This document shows, in pieces, positions 37,715-46,157 of a stretch of 64,000 nt of DNA; within the stretch, counting starts at the first letter, position 1, and every line of letters starts with the position of its first letter. The position numbers and the translations under genes were made by a program. The notes beneath the pieces were generated by a model that ran no database searches, had not been told where the DNA came from, and saw only the letters and a program-made list of their open reading frames with translations. Source of the stretch: Agrobacterium arsenijevicii (GTDB lineage: Bacteria; Pseudomonadota; Alphaproteobacteria; Rhizobiales; Rhizobiaceae); contig JWIT01000004.1 of assembly GCA_000949895.1 (NCBI GenBank), forward strand, positions 292,012 through 356,011. Reading direction: 5' to 3'.

Positions 37715-38143
37715 ATGGGCTTGCCACCCCTATCCCCGCCTTATTTTGCCCGCATCCGGCTTTTGGCCGGCGCAGTGGCGGTGGTCGTTTGCGGCCTTTG
37801 CTTACGGGCGTTCGGCTACGACGTGGGGTTGCCGTTCGTGGCGGTGAAATATGGCGGATCCGTGCTCTGGGGTGCGATGGTCTACCTGTTGCTGGCAGCC
37901 GTCTTTCCCTCGCGCTGGCATGGCTATGAGGTTCACGTCGCCATTCTTGCCGTCGTGATTGTTGAGCTGATCCGGCTTGTCCATTTTCCGGCGCTGGACG
38001 CGTTTCGTGCAACGGCGGCCGGGGCTTTGTTGCTCGGCCGTGTTTTTTCGCTTTGGAATATCGTTTGTTATGTTGTGGGGATTGCGGCCGCGTCTTTCAT
38101 GACCGGACGGGTCTGGCGCGCTTTGCCCTCTTCATCGCCATGA
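37715..38143 (+). CDS. DUF2809 family membrane protein
   Basis: A 142-residue membrane protein with about four spans. Features typical of DUF2809 include a short first span with GLCLRAFG, then KYGGSVLWGAMVYLLLAAVF and a C-terminal LWNIVCYVVGIA. ATG 37715 follows GGAAGGAG at ideal spacing, which decides against the upstream in-frame start. It is divergent from the DUF817 gene (56 nt) and its last 47 nt overlap the end of msrQ on the other strand. Function unknown. Confidence 0.75.
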   Translation: MGLPPLSPPYFARIRLLAGAVAVVVCGLCLRAFGYDVGLPFVAVKYGGSVLWGAMVYLLLAAVFPSRWHGYEVHVAILAVVIVELIRLVHFPALDAFRATAAGALLLGRVFSLWNIVCYVVGIAAASFMTGRVWRALPSSSP

Positions 38144-38744
38144 TTGAAGGCCGCACCAGCCGGTATCCGAGCAATACCACCATCGTGCTGATATAAAACA
38201 CCGGCTCCAGCGTGATCGATTTTCGCGCCAGCACAAAATGCAGCACGCCGACGATCAGCACGAGATAGACGAGTTTGTGCAGCGTGTTCCAGCGGCTGCC
38301 GAGCTTGCGGATCGACCAGCGGTTGGAGGTGAGCGCAAGTGGAATGAGCATGGTGAGCCCCGCCATGCCGAGCATGATATAGGGCCGCTTCAGAATATCG
38401 CCGGCGATGGAGCTGATGATCAGGCCACGATCCAGAACCAGATAGACGGTGAAATGCGCCAGCACGTAATAAAAGGCGATCAGCCCCAGTGCCCGGCGAT
38501 AGGCGATGAGGTTGATGTTGAACAGGTCTCGCAGCGGCGTCACCAGAAGCCCGAGGCAGAGGAAACGCAGCGCCCAGATGCCGAGCAGGTGCTCGAAATC
38601 CTTGACCGGATTGAAGCCGAGGCCACCGGTTGCGGCGAGGTAAAAATACCAGACGCCCGGACAGAGACCGATCGCATAAAGCGACCAGATAGCCGCCGGC
38701 TGGTAACGCTTCGGCAGCGACGGAAGCGAAAAGGCGAGGGCCAT
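38097..38744 (-). CDS. msrQ: Heme-binding membrane subunit MsrQ of the MsrPQ system
   Basis: A 215-residue membrane protein with about six spans and conserved histidines (for example in DFEHLLGIWALRFL, AFYYVLAHFTVYLVL and RWNTLHKLVYL) that bind b-type heme in this family. MsrQ passes electrons from the respiratory chain to periplasmic MsrP, which reduces methionine sulfoxide in oxidised proteins. It starts 2 nt after msrP, so they form an operon. The 3' end overlaps the convergent DUF2809 gene by 47 nt. Confidence 0.92.
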   Translation of the reverse strand: MALAFSLPSLPKRYQPAAIWSLYAIGLCPGVWYFYLAATGGLGFNPVKDFEHLLGIWALRFLCLGLLVTPLRDLFNINLIAYRRALGLIAFYYVLAHFTVYLVLDRGLIISSIAGDILKRPYIMLGMAGLTMLIPLALTSNRWSIRKLGSRWNTLHKLVYLVLIVGVLHFVLARKSITLEPVFYISTMVVLLGYRLVRPSIMAMKRAKRARPVRS

Positions 38745-38746
38745 GG

Positions 38747-39688
38747 TCAGTAATTCGCTTTCAGGTCCATGCCGGTATAAAGGCCTGCCACCTCGTCATA
38801 ACCGTTGAACATCAGGGTAGGGCGGTTCTGGGTGCCAAAAAAGCCGCCTTCGCCGATGCGCTGTTCCGTCGCCTGGCTCCAGCGCGGATGGTCCACATGC
38901 GGATTGACGTTGGAGTAGAAGCCATATTCGCGGGCGTTGGAGTTTTTCCACGTCGTTTCCGGTTGTTTCTCGGTCAATGAAATCCGGACGATGGATTTGA
39001 TGCCCTTGAAACCGTATTTCCACGGAACGACGAGCCGGATCGGCGCACCGTTTTGGTTCGGCAGCGTTTCGCCGTATAGGCCGACGGCCAGAATGGTCAG
39101 CGGATGGCGTGCCTCATCGAGACGCAGACCCTCGACGTAGGGCCAGGACAAAGGCTGGAACAGACCGCTCTGGCCGGGCATTTCTTCCGGCCGCACGACG
39201 GTTTCGAAGGAGACGTATTTGGCGCTGCCGAGCGGCTCTACCTTGTCGAGAAGCGCGGCGAGGGGGAAACCGATCCACGGAATGACCATCGACCAGCCCT
39301 CGACGCAGCGCATGCGATAGGTACGCTCTTCGAGCTGATATTTCATCAGCTCTTCGATGCCGAATTCCTGCGGTTTGGAGACAAGGCCATCCACCTTCAC
39401 TGTCCATGGGGTGGGCTTGAACTTGCCGGAATTTTCCTTCGGGTCGGATTTTCCGACACCGAACTCGTAGAAATTATTGTAGCTGGTGACGGCATCGAGC
39501 GGCGTGAGCTTTTCATCCAGCTTGTAGGCGCCGGGTTTCGCCGCAAGCGGAGCGGCAATTGCCTCGCGGCCGCCAAGCCCGATTGCCGCAAGTCCTGCCG
39601 CCGTACCGAGGAAGCCGCGTCGGGACAGGTAGATATTCTTCGGCGTGATTTCTTTAGCCGCGATCAGGGGCGGACGATAGGCGGGCAT
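38747..39688 (-). CDS. msrP: Periplasmic methionine sulfoxide reductase, molybdopterin subunit MsrP
   Basis: A 313-residue molybdoenzyme of the sulfite-oxidase fold. The N-terminus has a twin-arginine signal ([19 protein letters not shown], about residues 29-48) for export in folded form. The molybdenum-ligand cysteine is at residue 128 in [11 protein letters not shown]. Start chosen at ATG 39688, preceded by GGAGGTTGAA; an upstream start would add nine residues. Together with msrQ it repairs oxidised periplasmic proteins. Confidence 0.94.
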   Translation of the reverse strand: MPAYRPPLIAAKEITPKNIYLSRRGFLGTAAGLAAIGLGGREAIAAPLAAKPGAYKLDEKLTPLDAVTSYNNFYEFGVGKSDPKENSGKFKPTPWTVKVDGLVSKPQEFGIEELMKYQLEERTYRMRCVEGWSMVIPWIGFPLAALLDKVEPLGSAKYVSFETVVRPEEMPGQSGLFQPLSWPYVEGLRLDEARHPLTILAVGLYGETLPNQNGAPIRLVVPWKYGFKGIKSIVRISLTEKQPETTWKNSNAREYGFYSNVNPHVDHPRWSQATEQRIGEGGFFGTQNRPTLMFNGYDEVAGLYTGMDLKANY

Positions 39689-40000
39689 TTCAACCTCCAC
39701 AAAAGCCGGGTGCATCGGCGATAAATCGATTATGATAGGCTATACGGCTGCTGCACAGATATGTTTCAGCCCTCTGCGCAAAAACAGCGGTCGGGCGGCG
39801 GAAATCGCGCATTTGTGATGAGAGGCTGCCCGGATTGCAGCGTTGAAAGTGAGCGTACCGTACCGAACCGTACTGTTTTGCCCGAAGGTGACAGTGACAG
39901 GGCTTGTGGTTTGCGCTAGAAAAACCGCAAAATAGGGCGAGGGCTTTTTGACCGCGTTGCGGCAATGCGCTCTTCTGCCTAAGAGATCGAGGAAAACACC
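39689..40000. other. Divergent promoter region between msrP and ilvD
   Basis: 312 nt with no gene. It must hold both promoters. A short tandem pentamer array lies at 39854-39873. No riboswitch or leader-peptide attenuator for ilvD was recognised. Confidence 0.5.
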
Positions 40001-41836
40001 ATGCCAGTCTATCGCTCCAGAACGACAACCCACGGCCGCAACATGGCGGGCGCGCGCGGCCTTTGGCGCGCCACCGGCATGAAGGACAGCGATTTCGGCA
40101 AGCCGATTATCGCGGTGGTCAATTCATTCACGCAGTTCGTTCCGGGCCATGTGCATCTGAAGGATCTCGGCCAGCTCGTTGCCCGCGAAATCGAGGCGGC
40201 CGGCGGTGTGGCCAAGGAATTCAATACCATCGCGGTCGATGACGGCATCGCCATGGGCCATGACGGCATGCTCTATTCGTTGCCGTCGCGCGAGATCATC
40301 GCTGACTCAGTGGAATACATGGTCAATGCCCATTGCGCCGATGCGATGGTGTGCATTTCCAACTGCGACAAGATCACGCCCGGCATGCTGAATGCGGCGA
40401 TGCGCCTTAACATTCCCGCCGTTTTCGTTTCCGGCGGCCCCATGGAAGCGGGCAAGGTCGTTCTGCACGGCAAGACGGTTGCGCTCGATCTGGTCGATGC
40501 CATGGTTGCGGCTGCCGACGACAAGATTTCCGACGAAGACGTCAAGATCATCGAGCGTTCCGCTTGCCCGACCTGCGGTTCCTGCTCCGGCATGTTCACC
40601 GCCAATTCCATGAACTGTCTGACCGAGGCGCTGGGTCTTTCGTTGCCCGGCAACGGTTCGACGCTCGCCACCCATTCGGATCGCCGGCGGCTGTTCGTTG
40701 AGGCCGGTCACCTGATCGTCGATCTGGCGCGCCGTTATTACGAGCAGGACGACGAGACCGTTCTGCCGCGCACCATCGCCAACAAGGCGGCGTTCGAAAA
40801 CGCCATGTCGCTGGATATCGCCATGGGCGGCTCCACCAATACGGTGCTGCATATTCTCGCAGCAGCGCATGAGGGCGGTGTCGATTTCGGCATGGAAGAC
40901 ATCGATCGTCTCTCCCGCAAGGTTCCCTGCCTTTCCAAGGTCGCGCCTGCCAAGCAGGACGTGCACATGGAAGACGTTCACCGCGCCGGTGGCATCATGC
41001 GTATTCTCGGCGAACTGGATCGCGGCGGTCTCCTCAATCGCGATACCTATACGGTGCATGAAGCGACGCTTGGCGATGCCATCGACCGTTGGGACATCAC
41101 CCGCACCAACAGCGAGACGGTGCGCGAATTCTTCAAGGCAGCGCCCGGCGGCGTGCCGACGCAGGTGGCCTTCAGCCAGTCCTCGCGTTGGGACGATCTG
41201 GATACCGACAGCGAAAACGGCGTTATCCGCTCGGTCGAAAAGCCCTTCTCCAAGGATGGCGGTCTGGCTGTGCTTTACGGCAACATCGCGCTCGACGGCT
41301 GCATCGTGAAGACGGCGGGTGTTGACGAATCCATCCTGAAATTCACCGGCCCGGCGGTCGTTTACGAAAGCCAGGATGCAGCGGTGAAGGGCATTCTCGG
41401 CAACGAGGTCAAGGCGGGCGACGTCGTCGTCATCCGTTACGAAGGACCGAAGGGCGGCCCGGGCATGCAGGAAATGCTTTACCCGACCAGCTACCTCAAG
41501 TCCAAGGGTCTCGGCAAAGCCTGCGCGCTTATCACCGATGGTCGTTTCTCGGGCGGCACGTCAGGCCTTTCCATCGGCCATGCCTCGCCGGAAGCGGCAC
41601 AGGGCGGCGCGATCGGCCTCGTGCGTCAGGGCGACCTGATCGAGATCGACATTCCGAACCGCACGATCAACCTCAGCGTTGCGGAAGCGGAACTGGCGTC
41701 GCGTCGTGCCGAACAGGATAAACTCGGCTGGAAGCCGGAGGCACCGCGCAAGCGCAATGTCACAACCGCGCTGAAGGCCTACGCGGCTTTTGCGTCCAGT
41801 GCCGACAAGGGTGCCGTGCGGATTTTGCCGGAGTAA
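40001..41836 (+). CDS. ilvD: Dihydroxy-acid dehydratase
   Basis: A 611-residue enzyme that dehydrates dihydroxy-acids to the 2-keto acid precursors of valine, isoleucine and leucine (and of pantothenate). Iron-sulfur ligands and Mg-binding regions are visible in [40 protein letters not shown] and the C-terminal [20 protein letters not shown]. Length fits the 610-620-residue bacterial form. It stands alone, with a repeat element and a terminator downstream. Confidence 0.97.
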   Translation: MPVYRSRTTTHGRNMAGARGLWRATGMKDSDFGKPIIAVVNSFTQFVPGHVHLKDLGQLVAREIEAAGGVAKEFNTIAVDDGIAMGHDGMLYSLPSREIIADSVEYMVNAHCADAMVCISNCDKITPGMLNAAMRLNIPAVFVSGGPMEAGKVVLHGKTVALDLVDAMVAAADDKISDEDVKIIERSACPTCGSCSGMFTANSMNCLTEALGLSLPGNGSTLATHSDRRRLFVEAGHLIVDLARRYYEQDDETVLPRTIANKAAFENAMSLDIAMGGSTNTVLHILAAAHEGGVDFGMEDIDRLSRKVPCLSKVAPAKQDVHMEDVHRAGGIMRILGELDRGGLLNRDTYTVHEATLGDAIDRWDITRTNSETVREFFKAAPGGVPTQVAFSQSSRWDDLDTDSENGVIRSVEKPFSKDGGLAVLYGNIALDGCIVKTAGVDESILKFTGPAVVYESQDAAVKGILGNEVKAGDVVVIRYEGPKGGPGMQEMLYPTSYLKSKGLGKACALITDGRFSGGTSGLSIGHASPEAAQGGAIGLVRQGDLIEIDIPNRTINLSVAEAELASRRAEQDKLGWKPEAPRKRNVTTALKAYAAFASSADKGAVRILPE

Positions 41837-41882
41837 ACGGCTCTTTTCGAGCGGCTTCCGGTTGATGATGGAGGTGCCGAAA

Positions 41883-41990
41883 CCTCTCTTCCGTCATGCT
41901 CGGGCCTGTCCCGAGCATCTGCAACCCGTCGATTTGACGCTACGTGGATAGATCCTCGGGACAAGCCCGAGGATGACGTTGCGTGTGAGG
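41883..41990. repeat. Palindromic intergenic repeat, copy A
   Basis: Two arms, each itself a palindrome (CTCGGGCCTGTCCCGAG and CTCGGGACAAGCCCGAG), flanked by GTCAT/ATGAC and by CCTC/GAGG ends. The same layout occurs at about 49984 and 51611. It resembles the RIME/REP-like intergenic mosaic repeats of Rhizobiaceae. Confidence 0.8.
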
Positions 41991-42010
41991 TGAGATTTAC
42001 CACCCTAATC

Positions 42011-42036
42011 AGCCGCTCTTTTGGGCGGCTTTTTTA
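42011..42036 (+). terminator. Terminator downstream of ilvD
   Basis: A 6-bp stem AGCCGC/GCGGCT (42011-42016 with 42025-42030) with a T-rich loop and a run of six T. It lies beyond repeat copy A, about 175 nt after the ilvD stop. Confidence 0.7.
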
Positions 42037-42220
42037 TTGCGCTTTTGGCGATGCTACTCGCGGTTCAGAAACAGATTCAATTGCCTCAGAGCTTGATTCT
42101 TAAAACCGGCGCAAACTACTGTTTTGCGTTGTAAATTCGAAAACTCCCGACCGGATGCCGGCCATCTCCGCGGTCACGTTGGAGTGATTTCGTCCACCGG
42201 GGCTTTTCCTCCGTGCGGCG

Positions 42221-43240
42221 ATGGCTAACTTCAACAGCATGAAAAGACGAACCGCACTCGCCCTTGTCGCCTCTCTGCCTTTTGCGCATCTCGCCCGCGC
42301 GCAAAGCCCCGGCAACGGCGTCCGTTTCGAACCGTTGCTGCGGAATGCGGATGCGCTTTCCAGCCTCAAGGCTGTCATCGTCAGCATCGACGGCAGGGAG
42401 GTTGCCAGCCGCGCCTATCATGGCGCAAGCCTTGCCGGCTCCACCAATATCAAGTCGGCGTCGAAATCGGTCGTTTCGGCGCTGGTCGGCATGGCGATCG
42501 ATCGCAAGATGCTGGCCGGGGCGGATCAGCCGATCGCAACAATTCTGCGCAGCGACTTTCCGCAAGATCCCGATCCGCGTCTGGAAAGGATTACCATCGG
42601 CAACCTGCTTTCCATGCAATCTGGTCTGGAGCGCATGTCCGGCCCGAATTACGGTCGCTGGGTGGAAAGCCGCAACTGGGTGCGAATGGCGCTCGGGTCG
42701 GGTTTCGACGGAGAGCCGGGCGGCGGCATGCTGTATTCCACCGCGTCCACACATCTGCTTTCGGCGATATTGACGAAGGCATCCGGCCGCTCGACGCTGT
42801 CTCTGGCGCGCGACTGGTTCCGGCCGCTGCAAGGCTTTTCCATCGGCAGTTGGGAGCGCGATCCGCAGGGCATCTATCTCGGCGGCAACCAGATGGCGAT
42901 GACGGCACGGTCGCTGTTGGCCTTCGGCGAGCTTTATCGGCTAGGCGGTGTCACGCCTGATGGCAAGCGACTGATTTCAAAAGGCTGGATCGAGCAATCC
43001 TGGCAGCAGCGCACCAATTCCGTCTTTAATGGCGATGGTTACGGCTATTGCTGGTTCATCAAGGAGATGGCGGGCGAGACGGTCTATTATGCCTGGGGTT
43101 ATGGCGGGCAGATGCTCTACATCGTTCCCTCCAGACGCCTTTCCGTGGTGATGACGTCGCGTGAGGACGCACCCTCGGCCAGAACAGGTTATCGCGACCA
43201 GCTGAATGGGCTGATGGAGAACGTCATTCGTGCGGTATAG
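42221..43240 (+). CDS. Beta-lactamase-related serine hydrolase, secreted
   Basis: A 339-residue protein of the class C beta-lactamase/penicillin-binding-protein-like hydrolase family. A signal peptide (MKRRTALALVASLPFAHLAR, cleavage after ARA) starts at the internal ATG 42239, which may be the true start. The SXXK motif is SASK at residues 79-82, carrying the nucleophilic serine; a YXN-like segment (GDGYGYCWF) and a C-terminal GYGGQ follow. Such proteins can be esterases, peptidases or amide hydrolases; antibiotic resistance should not be assumed. It is convergent with the membrane-protein gene at 43258. Confidence 0.85.
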   Translation: MANFNSMKRRTALALVASLPFAHLARAQSPGNGVRFEPLLRNADALSSLKAVIVSIDGREVASRAYHGASLAGSTNIKSASKSVVSALVGMAIDRKMLAGADQPIATILRSDFPQDPDPRLERITIGNLLSMQSGLERMSGPNYGRWVESRNWVRMALGSGFDGEPGGGMLYSTASTHLLSAILTKASGRSTLSLARDWFRPLQGFSIGSWERDPQGIYLGGNQMAMTARSLLAFGELYRLGGVTPDGKRLISKGWIEQSWQQRTNSVFNGDGYGYCWFIKEMAGETVYYAWGYGGQMLYIVPSRRLSVVMTSREDAPSARTGYRDQLNGLMENVIRAV

Positions 43241-43257
43241 ACTCACAAGCTCTCCAC

Positions 43258-43692
43258 TTAGACCGCCAGCCGGCGTTTCAACCGTAAACCATCGCGGAAG
43301 CTTCTTCCGAGGAGAGTGATGTTCAGCGCGCCGGCGCAAAGCTCCAGAGCCTGAACGGCATAAAAGGCGGCGCCGAAATCGTTTGAGAGAGCGAAGTGTC
43401 GAAGGACCAGCGCGCAGGGAACAAGGATCAGCAGCCCGTTCAGCGCGATGATCGACATGCGTTTTTTCTTGGTTGCGACCAGCGGATGCTTCCACCTTGC
43501 GCCGAGGCGAAAGCCGCTGAAGCCTGTAACGGCAAGTGCCGGTACGAGCACCAGAAAGCCCCAGGGAATGGCGAGCTTGACGGCGCGGATCGCTTCGCTC
43601 GAACCGGAAATTTCGGTGAACGCGGTGGATAACCAAAAGGCGAGTATGGTCGCCAGCGCCAGCGTGCCGGCGACGGGGTGAAGGGTCTTCAT
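43258..43692 (-). CDS. Small membrane protein, co-transcribed with MarR regulator
   Basis: A 144-residue protein with four predicted hydrophobic spans: about residues 5-25, 38-62, 78-98 and 108-127. A basic stretch (ATKKKRM) lies between spans 2 and 3. I do not recognise the family. The start is ATG 43692, 25 nt after the marR stop, so it is almost certainly in the marR operon and may be what that regulator controls. Confidence 0.7.
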   Translation of the reverse strand: MKTLHPVAGTLALATILAFWLSTAFTEISGSSEAIRAVKLAIPWGFLVLVPALAVTGFSGFRLGARWKHPLVATKKKRMSIIALNGLLILVPCALVLRHFALSNDFGAAFYAVQALELCAGALNITLLGRSFRDGLRLKRRLAV

Positions 43693-43717
43693 TGATGTCG
43701 TCCTTTAGAGGGGCAGG

Positions 43718-44173
43718 TCAGCCGGGCGGCGGATCGGTGTCCAGTCCGGCGAAAAGCTGATTGAGGCAGTCGATAGCAACATTCAGTTGCTCCGCGTGCA
43801 TTTCCGTGGCCAGGCGGCTGGCCAGTTCGTCCCATTGCCGCATGGTTGCGGCATAGGCGTTCTCACCCTTTTCAGTGAGGTGAACGAGTTTGGCCCGCTT
43901 GTGATGCGGATTGTTCTCGAAACCGACGATACCCTGTCGTTCCATCTCATCAATGAGACGTTGCACGCCCTGACGGGTCTGGCCCATATTGCGTGCGATC
44001 TGCGCCACGGTCAGCGGCTGACCGGCAAGCGCCACGGCGCCCAGGACCTGCCAGCGGGCGCTGGAGAGGCCGAAGGGTGCGGACAGGGCATCGCCTGCCG
44101 CAATCAATGCGCCATTGGTTCGAAAGATTGCCACCGCCAAGGTGGAAAGGGTGCGTGCGATATCCGTTTTCAT
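43718..44173 (-). CDS. MarR-family transcriptional regulator
   Basis: A 151-residue winged-helix regulator. The DNA-binding region (about residues 50-110) includes LTVAQIARNMGQTRQGVQRL then IDEMERQGIVGFENNPHHKR, and the wing ends LVHLTEKG. MarR proteins usually repress their own operon and release DNA on binding a small phenolic or oxidant signal. Two dyads overlap the start codon (44172-44209), supporting autoregulation. The next gene is the small membrane protein. Confidence 0.9.
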   Translation of the reverse strand: MKTDIARTLSTLAVAIFRTNGALIAAGDALSAPFGLSSARWQVLGAVALAGQPLTVAQIARNMGQTRQGVQRLIDEMERQGIVGFENNPHHKRAKLVHLTEKGENAYAATMRQWDELASRLATEMHAEQLNVAIDCLNQLFAGLDTDPPPG

Positions 44174-44209
44174 GACAATACATTGTCATGTTGACAGTAT
44201 GTTGTCAAT
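44172..44209. promoter_or_regulatory. Paired operator-like dyads at the marR start
   Basis: Dyad 1 (44172-44191) is CATGACAAT-AC-ATTGTCATG, with perfect 9-nt arms and including the marR start codon. Dyad 2 (44192-44209) is TTGACA-GTATGT-TGTCAA. They abut with centres 19 bp apart and share the TGACA half-site. This is the expected shape of a MarR operator. Confidence 0.7.
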
Positions 44210-44221
44210 TGTGGATTTTGA

Positions 44222-44587
44222 TCACAGGGGGCGGGAGATGCTCTGAAAGGCTTCCCCAAGCCGCTTCATGCGCTCCTCATAGGCGCTTGTAATACACGCG
44301 ACATCGGCGCTGCATTCCTGACGTTTCTTCAGCCATTTGCTCTGTTCGTCACGCAAAGTGTCGCGTGCGCCCATCGCCATCAGCTGGGTCAGGATGTCGA
44401 AGGTGGTGACCATCTTCACGTCCTGATCGTTGAGGGCGCGGTTGTCGCAGATCGCCTTTTCATCCGGTGCAAGATCGGGCTTGGTGCAATCGAAGCTGGC
44501 GGCGCTTGCCGGTGAACCCAGTGAAGAGGCGGCGAGGATGATGCCGGAGGCAAGAAGTATCTGTTTCAGATGCATGGATCGTCTCAT
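44222..44587 (-). CDS. Secreted protein, LprI-like (DUF1311 type)
   Basis: About 121 residues. A signal peptide (QILLASGIILAASSLGSPAS, cleavage after ASA) is followed by a compact domain with four cysteines (SFDCTKPDLAPDEKAICDN, and QECSADVACITSAYEERMKR). This pattern is typical of the DUF1311/LprI N-terminal family, some of whose members inhibit lysozyme. The start may be 44587 or 44575. It lies upstream of marR on the same strand, but the operator region between them suggests separate control. Confidence 0.7.
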   Translation of the reverse strand: MRRSMHLKQILLASGIILAASSLGSPASAASFDCTKPDLAPDEKAICDNRALNDQDVKMVTTFDILTQLMAMGARDTLRDEQSKWLKKRQECSADVACITSAYEERMKRLGEAFQSISRPL

Positions 44588-44750
44588 TTTTGAGGACAGT
44601 CTGGTGCGGGTGAAACCGGGAAGGGGTGCCGTTGGTTCCACCTGCGCAAGCAGGTTCCCGCATGAAAAAGATCGGCCATCATCTTGCCGCGCTTTGCTTT
44701 ATAGGCTTTCGCGTTATAACTCCATCATACTGATGAGGATGAGGAATCAC

Positions 44751-46157
44751 ATGCAGAGCGTGCTGAAGTATCTGTCCACCGGCTTTCTTGCGGCGCTGCT
44801 TTTCGTTCCGGCGGGAGCGCGGGCGCAGGACAACAAGACCGTGCCCGCAAGCCACACGGAAATGCAGCTTTCCTTCGCGCCGCTGGTCAAGCGTACCGCG
44901 GGTGCTGTGGTGAACGTCTATGCCGAACGTATCGTGCAGCGGCGTGCGTCGCCCTTTGCCGGCGACCCGTTCTTTGAACAGTTCTTCGGCCAGCAAATGC
45001 CGAACCGTACGGAAAAGCAGTCGTCGCTCGGATCGGGCGTGATCGTGACCGCCGGTGGTCTCGTGGTGACGAACAATCACGTCATCGACGGTGCCGACGA
45101 TATCAAGGTGGCGCTGGCGGACGGGCGTGAATTCTCCTCCAAAGTGCTGCTGAAGGATGACCGGGTCGATCTCGCTATTCTGCAGATCGATGCGAAGGAA
45201 CAGTTCCCGGTGCTGTCGCTCGGCAACTCCGATGCCATCGAGGTCGGCGATCTCGTACTTGCCATCGGCAATCCCTTCGGTGTCGGCCAGACGGTGACGA
45301 GCGGTATCGTCTCGGGTTTGGCGCGCAACCAGGTGACGCAGGGCGATTTCGGTTTCTTCATCCAGACCGACGCCTCCATCAACCCCGGCAATTCCGGCGG
45401 TGCACTGATGAACATGGCGGGTGAGCTTATCGGCATCAACACCGCCATCTTCTCCAAGGGCGGCGGATCGAACGGCATCGGTTTTGCCATTCCCGCCAAT
45501 CTGGTCCGCGTTTTCGTCGCTGCCGCCGAGCGCGGTGATACGAGCTTCCAGCGGCCCTATATCGGCGCGACCTTCGATCCGGTGACCTCTGATGTTGCCG
45601 AGGCGCTCGGCCTGCACCGCGCCCGCGGGGCGCTCGTCGTCAGCGTCGTCAAGGGCGGTCCGGCCGAAAAGGCGGGTATCGAGCCGGGACAGGTCGTTAC
45701 CGCCGTCAACGGCTTCGAGGTGGAGCATCCGGATGCGCTGGGTTATCGCCTGACGACGGCCGGCATCGGCAAATCGGCCGAACTGACATTGGTGGAAAAG
45801 GGCAAAGAGAAGAAGGTGACCATCGCGCTCGACACGGCGCCGGAAACCGCGCCGCGTGACGAACGGTTGCTTGAAGGCCGCAATCCTTTCGCGGGTGCTA
45901 CCGTCGCCAACCTCTCGCCGAAGCTTGCCGATGAATTGCGCATGCCTTCGCAGGTGACCGGCGTTGTCATTACCGACGTGAAGCGCGGTTCGCCGGCCTA
46001 TCGCGTCGGTTTCCAGCCGAAGGATGTCATCCTGTCGCTGAACGGCGCGGATATCGGCTCCACGGCTGCAGTCGAGAAGGCGTTGGATGATAATCCCGGC
46101 TTCTGGCGGGTGGAAATCCTGCGTGACGGGCAACGCATCCGGCAGTTCCTGCGATGA
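44751..46157 (+). CDS. Periplasmic serine protease, Deg/Do (HtrA) family
   Basis: A 468-residue envelope quality-control protease. Signal peptide at residues 1-25 (cleavage after ARA), protease domain with catalytic His110 (VVTNNHVIDG), Asp140 (DRVDLAILQI) and Ser215 (NPGNSGGAL), then two PDZ domains (about 270-360 and 380-465). It likely degrades or refolds damaged periplasmic proteins. ATG 44751 follows GAGGATGAGGA and gives the clear signal peptide; in-frame ATGs at 44733 and 44739 are alternatives. Whether it is DegP or DegQ cannot be decided. rarA overlaps its end by 4 nt. Confidence 0.93.
   Translation: MQSVLKYLSTGFLAALLFVPAGARAQDNKTVPASHTEMQLSFAPLVKRTAGAVVNVYAERIVQRRASPFAGDPFFEQFFGQQMPNRTEKQSSLGSGVIVTAGGLVVTNNHVIDGADDIKVALADGREFSSKVLLKDDRVDLAILQIDAKEQFPVLSLGNSDAIEVGDLVLAIGNPFGVGQTVTSGIVSGLARNQVTQGDFGFFIQTDASINPGNSGGALMNMAGELIGINTAIFSKGGGSNGIGFAIPANLVRVFVAAAERGDTSFQRPYIGATFDPVTSDVAEALGLHRARGALVVSVVKGGPAEKAGIEPGQVVTAVNGFEVEHPDALGYRLTTAGIGKSAELTLVEKGKEKKVTIALDTAPETAPRDERLLEGRNPFAGATVANLSPKLADELRMPSQVTGVVITDVKRGSPAYRVGFQPKDVILSLNGADIGSTAAVEKALDDNPGFWRVEILRDGQRIRQFLR

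Noticed and set aside
36747-37847. 366-codon plus-strand frame opposite the DUF817 gene
   Set aside because: The minus-strand gene encodes a convincing multi-span membrane protein with family motifs; the plus-strand product is Asp/Gly/Glu-rich with no domain.
42221-43240. Antibiotic-resistance beta-lactamase call
   Set aside because: Only the SXXK and general fold motifs match; the family includes many esterases and peptidases, so resistance cannot be claimed from this sequence.
44679-46133. 484-codon minus-strand frame opposite the Deg protease
   Set aside because: The plus strand has a full catalytic triad, signal peptide and PDZ domains; the opposite frame is its shadow.
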